Shown one piece after another: positions 9,333-19,336 of a stretch of DNA of 64,000 bases. Under the pieces are notes generated by a model. The model had not been told where the DNA came from, did no database searches, and saw only the letters and a program-made list of their open reading frames with translations. Made by a program: the position numbers and the translations under genes. Each line of letters begins with the position of its first letter. The first letter of the stretch is position 1. Source of the stretch: Deltaproteobacteria bacterium HGW-Deltaproteobacteria-13 (GTDB taxonomy: Bacteria > Desulfobacterota > Syntrophia > Syntrophales > Smithellaceae); contig PHBJ01000002.1 of the NCBI GenBank assembly GCA_002840555.1, forward strand, positions 209,465 through 273,464. Reading direction: 5' to 3'.

Positions 9333-11219
9333 TCATTTTTCTTCGTTGATTATTTCCAGAAATATCTCCGTGATCGATGCATCAAAAAGCACTCCGCAGT
9401 TTTTTTTCATAAAATCTATGGCCTCCATTCTCTGAAATCCTTTTCTGTAGGGCCGGTCAGCCGTTATTGCGTCCCAGACATCGGCAATCGTAATGATCCG
9501 GCTTGAAAGCGGTATGTCTTCGCCCTTAAGACCATCGGGATAACCGTTCCCGTTCCAGTGTTCATGATGATAAAGAATTCCTGGTAATATTCTGTCATAC
9601 GACGGAATGTCCGCAATAATGCGCGCCCCTGTCCGGGGATGTTCTTTGATCAAAGCAAATTCATCGTCCGTGAGTTTCCCGGGCTTATCGAGAATGGTTT
9701 CAGACACGGCAATTTTGCCTATATCATGGAGAATTGCTGAAAAAGTAACCGTACGAACGGCATCCTCATCCATGTTCAGTCGAAGCGCTATTTTCTCTGA
9801 AAACGCGGCAACCCGTTCGCTATGACCTGCCGTCCACTTCGATTTGGCGTCAATGGACCTGGTCAGCGCGAGGAGTATCCCTAAAAGAAGCTGCTCCTTC
9901 TCTTCAAAAGATCTGATACTCTGTAATGCAATACCCACCTGGTCTGCGAGCATGACGACGGACTCTGTCTCTTCATCGGAAAAAGGGTTCTCTTGATCGC
10001 GTGAAAGTATCATTGAACCGAGATATCTGTCCGACATGTAAACCGGCACATTTAAGCCGACGCCTGTTTTCCCGCCAACCAATTTCTCAAAAATTTCACG
10101 GTATGATCTCTCTTCACGCCGCGGCATAAATTGAAATACCTTTTGTAAGCTCTCCAAGGCTTCCTTACCGATATGGCCGGCCGGAATAAAAGGTTTTTCG
10201 GAGAAGACTCCCTTGGACGCTCCCGAGTAGCGGGTAAGAAGATCGAACCCCTTTTTTTCTTCATTATACAGAGAGAGGGTGATTGAACTGCTGTTATACA
10301 GGGAGGAAACCAGACCCATGACGCGATCCAGCAGATCGGCACGTGAAATGGAAGACAGCACCGCCTTATCTATCTTGTTCATCGTTTCCATGGTATTCAT
10401 GCGCCGTTCGATTTCCTTCACATGAGAGTCAATCCTTTGCGTCATAATATTCAGGGAGCTCGCAAGGACGCCTATTTCGTCATCCCGATCCGTATGGAAT
10501 TCGCTCGTCAGATCCCCATCCGCCCGCTTCTGTGCCACGGCTGATAGTGTCTCAATGGGCCGTACAATGCGGCGGGCAAACAACTTGCCGAGGATGATTG
10601 AAATCAGCATCAGCAAAGAGCCGAAGAGCATGAACTGCTGGATGTGCATCATCGTATAGTTAACAATGCCCTGTCGATTCATCTCCAGCAACAGAACGTA
10701 ATTATTTTTTGCCTGGGGGAGCGGAAGACGAAGCAGAATGGATATCCGGTCGCTTTTTCCCCAGAATAAATGCGATGAGTTATAAATGGCACTGGTCAGC
10801 GCAGCATTCAGATCAGCTGTTTGAGCGGTCCGGGCAGGTCTCTGTCTGAAAATATCGCTGTCATCTATATATATTTCTTTCCATGTTTTTTGATCCCTGT
10901 CTGAATAAAAAATAATCGGTTTAACTTTCCCGAAGCCGGCGTAAGACGGCTGTATAATCATATTGTAAATCCTGAGCACATCATCGTTTTTTTTATCGAC
11001 CAGATCGGACAGGAAATCTTCTCCCTTTGACCCGGTGATATTCTTTATAATCGGCACAATGGTTTCGTATGCCGCTTCAATATTATTCCGTGCGACGCCT
11101 ATGGTGTAAAGGACAAAAGATATATACCCGATGATAATTCCGAATATCATAAAATAAAGGGTCAGTCTCGTTCCGAGTGATATTTTCGGGATCAATCTTT
11201 TAAGTTTTTTTATTTTCAT
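9333..11219 (-). CDS. HAMP-GAF-HD-GYP sensor, probable c-di-GMP phosphodiesterase
   Basis: A 628-residue inner-membrane sensor. Two membrane helices (about 17-38 and 190-212) flank a periplasmic domain of about 150 residues. A HAMP linker (about 213-265), a GAF-like domain (about 290-430) and an HD-GYP domain (about 440-625) follow. The catalytic HDIGK and the HHEHWNGNGYP motif are intact, which predicts hydrolysis of cyclic di-GMP. It stands alone on the minus strand. Together with the PAS-GGDEF-EAL protein at 1189 it gives the window two c-di-GMP enzymes. Confidence 0.9.
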   Translation of the reverse strand: MKIKKLKRLIPKISLGTRLTLYFMIFGIIIGYISFVLYTIGVARNNIEAAYETIVPIIKNITGSKGEDFLSDLVDKKNDDVLRIYNMIIQPSYAGFGKVKPIIFYSDRDQKTWKEIYIDDSDIFRQRPARTAQTADLNAALTSAIYNSSHLFWGKSDRISILLRLPLPQAKNNYVLLLEMNRQGIVNYTMMHIQQFMLFGSLLMLISIILGKLFARRIVRPIETLSAVAQKRADGDLTSEFHTDRDDEIGVLASSLNIMTQRIDSHVKEIERRMNTMETMNKIDKAVLSSISRADLLDRVMGLVSSLYNSSSITLSLYNEEKKGFDLLTRYSGASKGVFSEKPFIPAGHIGKEALESLQKVFQFMPRREERSYREIFEKLVGGKTGVGLNVPVYMSDRYLGSMILSRDQENPFSDEETESVVMLADQVGIALQSIRSFEEKEQLLLGILLALTRSIDAKSKWTAGHSERVAAFSEKIALRLNMDEDAVRTVTFSAILHDIGKIAVSETILDKPGKLTDDEFALIKEHPRTGARIIADIPSYDRILPGILYHHEHWNGNGYPDGLKGEDIPLSSRIITIADVWDAITADRPYRKGFQRMEAIDFMKKNCGVLFDASITEIFLEIINEEK

Positions 11220-11296
11220 ATTTTAAAATAATTTTTCATCATTAACCATGAGAATTACTGTCGGAAATGTTTAATCCAATATCAGCATGGAGGTTT

Positions 11297-12403
11297 TCAA
11301 TCGAGCATTTTCTCCCCGGCCGCTAATTCTAAAATTTCGTCTGCAACTTCCGGCCAGCCATGTGGAATTTTTTCCAGATTTTTTGACCAGTCCGGCCACC
11401 AACCGGATTGACGACGTTGATTTAAATCAACTATTGCCGCATTAAGGGAATCCACGTTTTGGGGATCAAAGTAGATGGCTTCTTCCCCACAAAGTATGCG
11501 CGCATAAGGAAGATCAGGGCAGATAATCGGTAATCCTATCCACATGGCTTCGACTAGCGGAAAACCTAAGCTTTCCGAAAGAGAAAGAAAAAGGAGCGCA
11601 TCAGAAGTTCGATAATAATTCAATATGGCATCAGGCTCAAGCCTGTCAAGGCAATGTATCCAGGGAATGGAAGGATTCGGATTCAGGTTGTTCGGGATTG
11701 TCAGTATCAACTCCGATACAGGCCAACTTAACGATCGATTAATTTTTTTTAATATACGGTGATTTTTGTGAGGGTAAAATGCTGCCGGATAAAAAAGCTG
11801 CATACCCGAATCCGATGGGTTAATGAATTTTGTGCGTTTGATTTCAGACCTGATCAACCAGTTGGGCGGAGGCTGCGGGATAATATGTATACGGTTTTTT
11901 ATTTCAGGATAACTATCGATAAGTGCTGATTTCATAGCTTCGGTTTGTACAATGAAGTCAGACGCATACCGTATATTGCGGCGGAACAACCATCTCGCGA
12001 TCAAATACTTGATCGCGCCCAATTTTCTGTCTTTGCCTGCTTCTCCGGTAAGTAGAGGCGTCTGAACAAATACCGTCTGTTTTGACTTGCCCCTGATTGG
12101 AATGTCACCGAATATCAATAAGGGGGTCTTGCCATTGAATTTACTGCCGAACAGGGTACACTCAAGCAGTCTTGAAATGGAATTGGGCAAATAGCGTTTA
12201 TACGGGATGAGCATGGTTCCTTGTTCAAATTGAACGTAATTGGAGAGTTCGCCGCGTATCGGAATATAGGCTGCTTCGATCCTGTAGTTACGCTGATTGA
12301 TCATTGAGGGAAGAAGAGATTGAAGCAGGCGCACAGCCCCCAGACCGGCTACATTCGTAAAATGGAGGCGAATGGCTTTTCTCTGATCAGAATTTTTTTG
12401 CAT
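11297..12403 (-). CDS. Glycosyltransferase family 4
   Basis: A 368-residue GT-B fold glycosyltransferase of the group 1 type. The C-terminal nucleotide-sugar motif E-x7-E is visible in ESLGFPLVEA. I chose ATG 12403, because it falls 4 nt after the stop of the upstream gene; a longer frame to 12460 would overlap that gene by 53 nt. It is the last gene of the surface-glycan run. The sugar donor and acceptor cannot be deduced. Confidence 0.85.
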   Translation of the reverse strand: MQKNSDQRKAIRLHFTNVAGLGAVRLLQSLLPSMINQRNYRIEAAYIPIRGELSNYVQFEQGTMLIPYKRYLPNSISRLLECTLFGSKFNGKTPLLIFGDIPIRGKSKQTVFVQTPLLTGEAGKDRKLGAIKYLIARWLFRRNIRYASDFIVQTEAMKSALIDSYPEIKNRIHIIPQPPPNWLIRSEIKRTKFINPSDSGMQLFYPAAFYPHKNHRILKKINRSLSWPVSELILTIPNNLNPNPSIPWIHCLDRLEPDAILNYYRTSDALLFLSLSESLGFPLVEAMWIGLPIICPDLPYARILCGEEAIYFDPQNVDSLNAAIVDLNQRRQSGWWPDWSKNLEKIPHGWPEVADEILELAAGEKMLD

Positions 12404-12407
12404 ATGT

Positions 12408-13256
12408 TTACGTCCTTGTCCAGTACGGAGGTAAACCATATACCCGCCTGCCCAAATCAAGAAGTTTTCTCGCTGTTTTCTCCCCGAACAAATGCCATAA
12501 CACTAAACGTATATAAACACGAATCATCGCCATTACCCAATATACTCCGGGGAAATATTGACCATGCATTTTCTGTGCGCGCCTGAACTCCAGCATTGCC
12601 TCAATGGTATTTGCCGGGGCGCTACTGAGACCGCCTTGACGCATTGCGGTTACAATGATATCGGGAATAAACATTGCCTCGCCAGTTTTAAGCTCACGCA
12701 ATAGCAATTCATAGTCGCCGGCGATGCGGAACGACTCATCAAATCTGCCCCGAAGTTCAAATAAGCTGCGCCTGTGCATTACACCTTGATGAGTAATGCT
12801 CATGTATTGTGTAAAATATTTCTTCGCCTTATTCCACTCCTCACCCTTGAGATAAAGACCTTCTTCACGCTCATTGACTATCATGACTTGTCCGTAGGCG
12901 ACACGAATTCCAGTGGGGAGTTCAATCAGGCTCTTCGTCATCCGCTCCAACACCTGCAAATCCCAAAAATAATCATCCGCTCCAAGAAAACAAATCCAAT
13001 CGCCTTTCGCCTGTAATAAGCCCTTGTTCCATGCGCTGCAGATACCCTGATCCGGCTCTGAAATCCAGTAGTTGATTTTATCGCTATTTTTTATCACGAT
13101 GTCAACAGTCCCGTCTGCTGAACCACCATCAATGATGATTAATTCTTTATTTTTATAAGTTTGCATAAATACGCTGTCCATGCATTTTTGCAAAGTTTTA
13201 GCTCCATTTGAAACCGCAACGATAATTGAAATCAGTGGAGCAGATTGATTGTTCAT
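12408..13256 (-). CDS. Glycosyltransferase family 2
   Basis: A 282-residue GT-A fold transferase with the family 2 N-terminus (SIIVAVSNGAKTLQKCMDS), the DGGSADGT segment and the metal-binding aspartates in LGADDYFWD. The closest general type is the WcaA-like group that builds polysaccharide or LPS side chains. The start overlaps the stop of the upstream GT4 gene by 4 nt, indicating translational coupling. Confidence 0.88.
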   Translation of the reverse strand: MNNQSAPLISIIVAVSNGAKTLQKCMDSVFMQTYKNKELIIIDGGSADGTVDIVIKNSDKINYWISEPDQGICSAWNKGLLQAKGDWICFLGADDYFWDLQVLERMTKSLIELPTGIRVAYGQVMIVNEREEGLYLKGEEWNKAKKYFTQYMSITHQGVMHRRSLFELRGRFDESFRIAGDYELLLRELKTGEAMFIPDIIVTAMRQGGLSSAPANTIEAMLEFRRAQKMHGQYFPGVYWVMAMIRVYIRLVLWHLFGEKTARKLLDLGRRVYGLPPYWTRT

Positions 13257-14509
13257 AATTTGTACCGGGAAGAGCGGGCGGCTTCATAAATTGCCTTGTA
13301 ACGCGGAATCACGACCTCCGGAGCCCACAGACGTAAGGCTCTTTCACGAGCCGCTCTGCTCAAAGATTCATGGCGATCTTTGTTTTCTATCACCCATCTG
13401 ATGCCATTAGCCAGATCAACGGAATCATATGGCCTGGCCAGGTAACCGGTTACGCGATGTTCCACAATATCCTGCAAGCCGGTACAATTAAAGGAAACCA
13501 CGGGGCAACCGCAGGCTTGAGCCTCGCTTCCGGTTTGTCCAAATGCTTCCATCCGTGATGGTACGACCATCACATCCGCAGCGCTGTAGAGCAATGCTAA
13601 CGTTGCGTCATCATTGAGATACCCCATCCAATACAAAGGCAAACCAAGATTCGGCGGATGATCGGGCCGGCTTTGACCGAAGATGACACCCTGCACGTCA
13701 GAGTGGTCACCCGCAATAAGAGTCAAGGCAGTATGCAGTAAATCCCAACCTTTGATAAAATTTTTTATACCTTCCATAGCGCCAAAAAGAACCAGCGTTG
13801 CATCGGGCGGTAATCCAAGAACCTCACGCGCAAGATGCTTGGGCCAGGGTTGAAACTGGCGGCAATCCAATGTATTTGGTATTACCGTAACAGGCCATTC
13901 GCGCATCAAACAGCTGGCATGGACGCATTCCGATAACCAGCGGCTGGGTGTCACAATTTGTACAGGATAACGCCAAGCCCTCCGTTTACGGTTCCATACC
14001 CAACGATCGATGTCGAAACCTTTATGGCCCGCGGGCCGGTTGTCTTTTGTATATCCCTTTTTCCAGCGAGCACTGGAATTATCCGAACTATAATGCTCAC
14101 TACCCGAAAAAGCCCACATGTCATGCAGCGTCCACACGACCGGTTTGCGAATGCGGCCAATATCTTCAATAGAAAGAAACTCATCACATACCCAATGCAA
14201 ATTGATTACATCTGCTGATGATGCGTTGATTTTATCGACCAGACAGGAAGGTAAAATCGCCGGTGAATTAAAAATGGATTTGTCGGTTTTCTGGAGTTCC
14301 ATGAACGACTGCCCCAGAAACCGGCGGGCTAATCCCATGGCATTGCCGAATCTTTTCTTCGGACCATCTATTGAAATAATATCCGATTTCTTAACGCCCA
14401 CCCGCATCCTGCTTTCTATTCCGCTCACCAAGAGGGAGTTGTGCAAGCGCAAAGCAGCACGGGCAGCACCGCCAATAATGTCGGAGGCACTGACAATCAT
14501 TATTTTCAT
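13253..14509 (-). CDS. Glycosyltransferase family 4
   Basis: A 418-residue GT-B transferase. The N-terminal glycine loop (DIIGGAARAALRLH) and the C-terminal E-x7-E motif (EAFGQTGSEA) followed by CGCPVV are typical of WcaC/RfaB-like enzymes. Start and stop both overlap neighbours by 4 nt, placing it firmly inside the glycan operon. It is not closely similar to the other GT4 gene at 11297. Confidence 0.9.
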   Translation of the reverse strand: MKIMIVSASDIIGGAARAALRLHNSLLVSGIESRMRVGVKKSDIISIDGPKKRFGNAMGLARRFLGQSFMELQKTDKSIFNSPAILPSCLVDKINASSADVINLHWVCDEFLSIEDIGRIRKPVVWTLHDMWAFSGSEHYSSDNSSARWKKGYTKDNRPAGHKGFDIDRWVWNRKRRAWRYPVQIVTPSRWLSECVHASCLMREWPVTVIPNTLDCRQFQPWPKHLAREVLGLPPDATLVLFGAMEGIKNFIKGWDLLHTALTLIAGDHSDVQGVIFGQSRPDHPPNLGLPLYWMGYLNDDATLALLYSAADVMVVPSRMEAFGQTGSEAQACGCPVVSFNCTGLQDIVEHRVTGYLARPYDSVDLANGIRWVIENKDRHESLSRAARERALRLWAPEVVIPRYKAIYEAARSSRYKL

Positions 14510-15348
14510 ACTTTAAAAGCCTCCAAATACATCGATTCTCTTCCTTTACGGGGACGGCCATCTGCTGACACATCAAGAGGATGAAGTGGAAAATCAGGTA
14601 TGGATGTTTTGTCAAACGACACTCTGAGAACCTTTGCAAATCCATATTTTTTCAGCAATGAAGATAACAGGTGTTCATCATAAAGCCATGCATGCTTTTC
14701 TCCAACCTGAGCAAAGCTGACATTTTGTTCCCGGAATGCAGATGGAAAAAGTAATGAGATAAATCGACAGTATTTTGTCTCCAGATAAGGCAACATATAT
14801 GCAGGATGCTTTAACAACCTGAGCCATCGATTTTCAGGTTCCTTATCGCGATAATCATACGAAACATTTTCACCGCAGCGTTCAAAAACATATTCGGAAA
14901 TACTGGCATCACGTTGCTCTTCCAGCATTTTATATAGAGTACCCAACTGCCCGCCGGATTCCTTCCTGACGCATTGGTCAAGCATTTCCATAACAACAAA
15001 ATCAGCTTTGTCGTGATTTCCTGACTCGCGCTGTTGAATATATTCTCGGCACATTTCTTCAAAGTCCGGCAAAACAAATCGCGCTATACCTCCACCGGGT
15101 TTAAGAATCCGATAACATTCCATTAAAAAACCAGGTATCCGGACTCTGGGGATGTGCTCGATGAAGTGGGAACAATAAATCACGTCCACAGTTCCGTCTC
15201 CAAAAGGAAGGGGACCGAGAATGTTGGTTCTTCGAACTGCCGACGATGTTGTCCTGTAGTCCAGATTAATCCACTCCGGAGCCTCAATATAGGAACTCCC
15301 GCAGGCGATGTTGACGAAAAGAGTATGATGAGCTATCGGCTTTTTCAT
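14506..15348 (-). CDS. SAM-dependent methyltransferase (class I)
   Basis: A 280-residue protein with a class I methyltransferase core: a shortened motif I (NIACGSSY), an acidic residue near INLDY, and the segment HFIEHIP with ECYRILKPGG, which is characteristic of Methyltransf_11. In this setting it probably methylates a sugar or caps a glycan chain, which is inference from context. It overlaps the next gene by 4 nt. Confidence 0.82.
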   Translation of the reverse strand: MKKPIAHHTLFVNIACGSSYIEAPEWINLDYRTTSSAVRRTNILGPLPFGDGTVDVIYCSHFIEHIPRVRIPGFLMECYRILKPGGGIARFVLPDFEEMCREYIQQRESGNHDKADFVVMEMLDQCVRKESGGQLGTLYKMLEEQRDASISEYVFERCGENVSYDYRDKEPENRWLRLLKHPAYMLPYLETKYCRFISLLFPSAFREQNVSFAQVGEKHAWLYDEHLLSSLLKKYGFAKVLRVSFDKTSIPDFPLHPLDVSADGRPRKGRESMYLEAFKV

Positions 15349-15436
15349 AAATCGCGACCACGCGTACGCATAGATTTATACTGAGAATATTTCACAAAGT
15401 GCCTGATCATTATGTTTAGCATATCCGCGAATAAAT

Positions 15437-16447
15437 TTACCACAATTTGGTCTTCCCCTGCAAAATTCTTTTGAAAAATCTGTACATCCTTGCCATAACA
15501 TAACCACCCGGCTGCTGTGTCAGCCATGATTTGAGTGATGCAATAAAAGTAATGCCGAACACATATCTGTCAGACCAACGATCTGCTGATAGGTTACGCT
15601 CAACAACAGTGGGATGAATGAGTGGAAACTCCGCACGCTCAAGCGGAAGTTTTGCAATCCAATTACTATCATCGAACGTATGGGTCCCCTGAGTTCCGAA
15701 ACCGATATTTTTTACCAGATTTCTGCCGGGCATAATTGACAGGCCTTGATTTGCCCAACAGGCAAATGTAAAATGGTAATCCCAAATATCAGCGCTCCCG
15801 GCATGAACCCTATCGAATATTTTCGACCAGTAATTGATAAAGAATCTGTTTTGATCAGCCAGCAAACGCAGAAAATTTGTCCGTTTTAATTTCGGCCACT
15901 CCGTCATCTGTCGATCATTACGTTTCCAGGCTCGACGCCAGGTAGCCCAACCCCACATATGAGGATATTTGCTAAAATAATAGCTTTCCGCAGGCCGATA
16001 TTTTTCGCCTGCAAAATAGTTTCCTGAAATTATCATAACCTGCGATACATTCTTATATCGTGCCAGCAATTCTTCACAAAATGGAAAAAAACTCACATCA
16101 GGCAATACATCATCTTCAAAAATAATTCCCGTTTCCTCAGATTCGAAAAACCAGTCAATCGCGTTGCTGACCGCGACTCCGCAACCCATATTACGGTCCC
16201 GGAAAAGTGTCTTAACCTCGCATGTCCAGTCAATATTGTTCAAAACATAGTTTCGCACTTCCCGGACCTTAGCATCCTCCCCCGCGCGGTCAGGACGATA
16301 ACCGTCTGCGGCGATATAAAGCCTGGGCGGTTTGGCCCGGCGGATGGCTTCAAAAACCAGCTTCGTGGTATCCAATCGATTGAAAATCAAAAAAAGAACT
16401 GCCGTATTGAGTGGTTGGGGCGGAGTGAAGGTTTGGACGGCTTCCAT
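15437..16447 (-). CDS. GT-A-like glycosyltransferase (HlpA/GNT-I-like)
   Basis: A 336-residue protein resembling family 2-like transferases sometimes labelled hemolytic protein HlpA-like. Visible features are an N-terminal VLFLIFNRLDTTKLVFEAI segment, IAADGYRP, and the metal-site acidic run IIFEDDVLPD near residue 125. The central PHMWGWATWRRAW stretch is typical of this group. No signal peptide is seen. It belongs to the glycan cluster by strand and spacing. The acceptor is unknown. Confidence 0.75.
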   Translation of the reverse strand: MEAVQTFTPPQPLNTAVLFLIFNRLDTTKLVFEAIRRAKPPRLYIAADGYRPDRAGEDAKVREVRNYVLNNIDWTCEVKTLFRDRNMGCGVAVSNAIDWFFESEETGIIFEDDVLPDVSFFPFCEELLARYKNVSQVMIISGNYFAGEKYRPAESYYFSKYPHMWGWATWRRAWKRNDRQMTEWPKLKRTNFLRLLADQNRFFINYWSKIFDRVHAGSADIWDYHFTFACWANQGLSIMPGRNLVKNIGFGTQGTHTFDDSNWIAKLPLERAEFPLIHPTVVERNLSADRWSDRYVFGITFIASLKSWLTQQPGGYVMARMYRFFKRILQGKTKLW

Positions 16448-16525
16448 TAAATAACGCCTCCGAAATATTCTATCATTTTCTTCATGCCTGCTGACTTAGG
16501 AATCATTTTCATTTATTTCAATTAC

Positions 16526-17401
16526 TCATTTAAATTTCGCGCCGAGATATTTTTTTATACTTTCTTTCATGGGTTTTGGTATGATTCGTCTCAAAATATT
16601 AATCATATTTATATCGTCCGGAATAGAATATTTATAAGGCGTCATTCTAAGATATTTCCAGTAAAGACGCTTATAGGGATGACTGTCTCCGAGATGCCAC
16701 GGTTTATGCAATCCGGTGTAGTGAATGATAACCGGATTATCCATGGCTTCCCTGATTTGGGGATCGGAAGCATAGTCTGAGCTTAACAACACCGTATGTA
16801 AATTGTATTTTGGATGTAGTTCTCGCCACTGACCGTTAATTACGGAATTCAAACCATCCTGATCAACAAACCGGATCACCTCCGGTTTTCGACTAACAAA
16901 TTCTATGACTTTTTCTTTGATAGTATGGGCACGCCAATATTCAAGATTAATCAACATAACACCGGAATTAAAATATTTGGCTGAAGATTCCATTTCCAGG
17001 TCATAGCGATTATTAATCTCCGGGTTATCAACTGCGGCAAGAAAGGTATCCGATATTTCGGTATGGTATAGATCGTCAATGCGCTGGGTGACAACAATAT
17101 CAGCATCTAAATAGAGTGCCCGGTCACCCTTCACTATATCCGGTATGAAAAGCCGGTAATAATTGGCTTTTGTGAAATATGAATGTGTAATCAGCCTTTC
17201 AATGCGGCGGTCATCTATCTTGGCGTCGATTAACTTTGAATCTTTTCCGGCAAAAAGTTTTTCCAGCTTTCTCCAGTCAGTTCCGGATATATCTTGGTTA
17301 ATGACATAAACGTTCATTCCGGAATTGTTTGCTAACAAAGATATCAATGCTACTGCAAGGTGCTGCAAGTAACCTCTATCGGTTGCAAATACCACATTCA
17401 T
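16526..17401 (-). CDS. Glycosyltransferase family 8 (LgtC/RfaJ-like), copy 1
   Basis: A 291-residue retaining GT8 transferase. The N-terminus VVFATDRGYLQHLAVAL, the DxD motif in YLDADIVV (about residues 97-103), FNSGVMLINLEYW and the C-terminal IHYTGLHKPW are all family signatures. GT8 enzymes of this type add galactose or glucose to LPS core. The preceding gene (17405-18301) is a close paralogue 3 nt away, so the pair arose by tandem duplication. Confidence 0.92.
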   Translation of the reverse strand: MNVVFATDRGYLQHLAVALISLLANNSGMNVYVINQDISGTDWRKLEKLFAGKDSKLIDAKIDDRRIERLITHSYFTKANYYRLFIPDIVKGDRALYLDADIVVTQRIDDLYHTEISDTFLAAVDNPEINNRYDLEMESSAKYFNSGVMLINLEYWRAHTIKEKVIEFVSRKPEVIRFVDQDGLNSVINGQWRELHPKYNLHTVLLSSDYASDPQIREAMDNPVIIHYTGLHKPWHLGDSHPYKRLYWKYLRMTPYKYSIPDDINMINILRRIIPKPMKESIKKYLGAKFK

Positions 17402-17404
17402 ATA

Positions 17405-18301
17405 TTATCTCTCGATGGACTCATTATTTATTTTCTTATGACTAAATTTTAATATATTTTTGAAATATTGTTTTACCGGGATTGGTACCATCCATTTAAC
17501 AATGTTTATTATATTTAAATCATCCGGAATGAAATATTTATAGGGAGTCATTTGAAGATATTTCCAGTAAAAGTGTTTATAGGGATGAATGTTTCTGAAA
17601 TGCCAGGGTTTGGAAGGACCTGTGTAGTGTATAATAACCGGCTTATCCATTGCTTCTTTGATAGAAGAATCAGGTTCAATATATAAAAGTCTGGTATGCA
17701 AATTATATTTAGGGTGAAGTTCCTGCCACTGGCCGTTAATAACGGCATTCAATCCATCCTGATCGTGATACTGCATTACTTCTGACTTTCGACTGATAAA
17801 ATCTATGACTTTCTTTTTGACATCATGAGTACGCCAACATTCAAGATTAATCAGCATGACACCAGAATTAAAATATTTGGCAGAAATATCCATCTCCAGG
17901 TCATGGTGATTATAAATATCCCTGTTATCTACCGCGGCAAGAAAGGTATTTGATATTTCAGTTCCATAGAGATTGTCAATTCTCTGAACGACAACAATAT
18001 CAACATCCAAATAAAGCGCCTTGTCTGCCTTTACTATATCCGGTATAAAAAGCCTATAATAAGTGGCTTTTGTTATATGGCGGCTCGTAATCAAATTTTC
18101 AGTCTGCCTGCCATCTATCTTGACATCGATTAATTTTGAGTCTTTTCCGACAAAAAGTTTTTCCAGTTTTTTCCAATCTGTTAGGGAAATGTCATTGTTA
18201 ATGACATAAACATTCATCCCGGAATTATTATCCAGCAGGGCTGCCAAGGCAACAGCCAGGTGTTGCAAATAACCTCTGTCAGTCGCGAAAACTATATTCA
18301 A
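17405..18301 (-). CDS. Glycosyltransferase family 8 (LgtC/RfaJ-like), copy 2
   Basis: A 298-residue paralogue of the GT8 gene directly downstream. The N-terminal 30 residues are nearly the same, and the same landmarks appear: YLDVDIVV for DxD, FNSGVMLINLECW, DQDGLN and IHYTGPSKPW. The alanine-to-valine change inside the DxD motif keeps both aspartates. The paralogues diverge most around residues 65-75 and at the C-terminus, which is longer here. Both probably act on the same glycan with different acceptor preference. Confidence 0.92.
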   Translation of the reverse strand: MNIVFATDRGYLQHLAVALAALLDNNSGMNVYVINNDISLTDWKKLEKLFVGKDSKLIDVKIDGRQTENLITSRHITKATYYRLFIPDIVKADKALYLDVDIVVVQRIDNLYGTEISNTFLAAVDNRDIYNHHDLEMDISAKYFNSGVMLINLECWRTHDVKKKVIDFISRKSEVMQYHDQDGLNAVINGQWQELHPKYNLHTRLLYIEPDSSIKEAMDKPVIIHYTGPSKPWHFRNIHPYKHFYWKYLQMTPYKYFIPDDLNIINIVKWMVPIPVKQYFKNILKFSHKKINNESIER

Positions 18302-18412
18302 GGTTTTATGCTCCTAAATTATTTTGACAAGGTATTCTTTTCAATGGTTGCTATAGATCTCCGGTCCCGTATGTCTGGAAGCTCTCCATAATTATCTTAA
18401 TTTTATAAGGGA

Positions 18413-19336
18413 TTAATCCATCTTGTGAAATCCATAACGGTCAATGCGTACACCTTTTGTGATATCTTCAGTTTTTAGATGAACCAGTTTCGGCAATTTA
18501 TCCCAAAACGCTGTATTGCCATATTTTGCGTCCATGGATCTGGGATGTTTATAATTCATAAAATGAATATAGATAAATTCTCTGTTCTCATCTTTATTAT
18601 TAGTGACGTGACCGTCTTTCCAAAACCATACTTCCGGATGATTAAATGTCCCGTCTAACCATAGTTCATGTGTTAAAGGTGTTGTGAATTGTTCTTTAAG
18701 ATATAATCCTCTGCGATGTCTTATGGTTGCCGGATATATTATATCGTAGATAAAGCGTATGCTTTTTAATTTACCCGAGAGAAAAGGAGGATATCTTCTG
18801 AACGCTTTAATAAAAATATTCTCATCAAATGTTTGATTTCCATCTTTCTCCAGGAGGCTCCTCCAGTTCGTTATTCTTCTGAACATCCTTCGCAACCATT
18901 GAGTATTCCTGATTAATGTGAGATGTCCTGAAAAACACCAGGTGAGAGTGCTGATAACGTTGTTTTTCAAGACTTCGTCATTATAGAATTTTCTAATATC
19001 ACCGTATAATAAATCGATATCGCCATAACCAAAAAAATCGTACCCCCTGATCTCTTCTTCGTATAGTTCTCCGTACGCCGGCCTCAAATCACATATTTTG
19101 TAATTGTCATCAGGTGGAAAATTTATTCCCAGCTTTTGGTTTACGTTTTTTATATATTCTTCTTTTGTCATGGAACTAAAAATAACATTTTCGATATTAA
19201 AAGAACTATGATCACAATTTGTATGAAACAACCAGGTGATGGTAGGATTTTTTCTACAACTTTCCAGATAGATCGGGAACCATTCCGGCCATTTTATGCC
19301 AAAGTAATCGATAATAATTATAATAGACTTCATCAT
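18413..19336 (-). CDS. DUF6625-like putative glycosyltransferase
   Basis: A 307-residue protein that begins with a hydrophobic strand followed by WPEWFPIYLESCRKNPTI and carries FFGYGDIDLLYGD, a DxD-like motif at about residues 115-125. These match the DUF6625 group of GT-A-like proteins found in LPS and capsule loci. This assignment comes from motif recall, not a search. It is the first gene of the glycan run on the minus strand. Either of two adjacent ATGs (19336 or 19333) could start it. Confidence 0.7.
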   Translation of the reverse strand: MMKSIIIIIDYFGIKWPEWFPIYLESCRKNPTITWLFHTNCDHSSFNIENVIFSSMTKEEYIKNVNQKLGINFPPDDNYKICDLRPAYGELYEEEIRGYDFFGYGDIDLLYGDIRKFYNDEVLKNNVISTLTWCFSGHLTLIRNTQWLRRMFRRITNWRSLLEKDGNQTFDENIFIKAFRRYPPFLSGKLKSIRFIYDIIYPATIRHRRGLYLKEQFTTPLTHELWLDGTFNHPEVWFWKDGHVTNNKDENREFIYIHFMNYKHPRSMDAKYGNTAFWDKLPKLVHLKTEDITKGVRIDRYGFHKMD

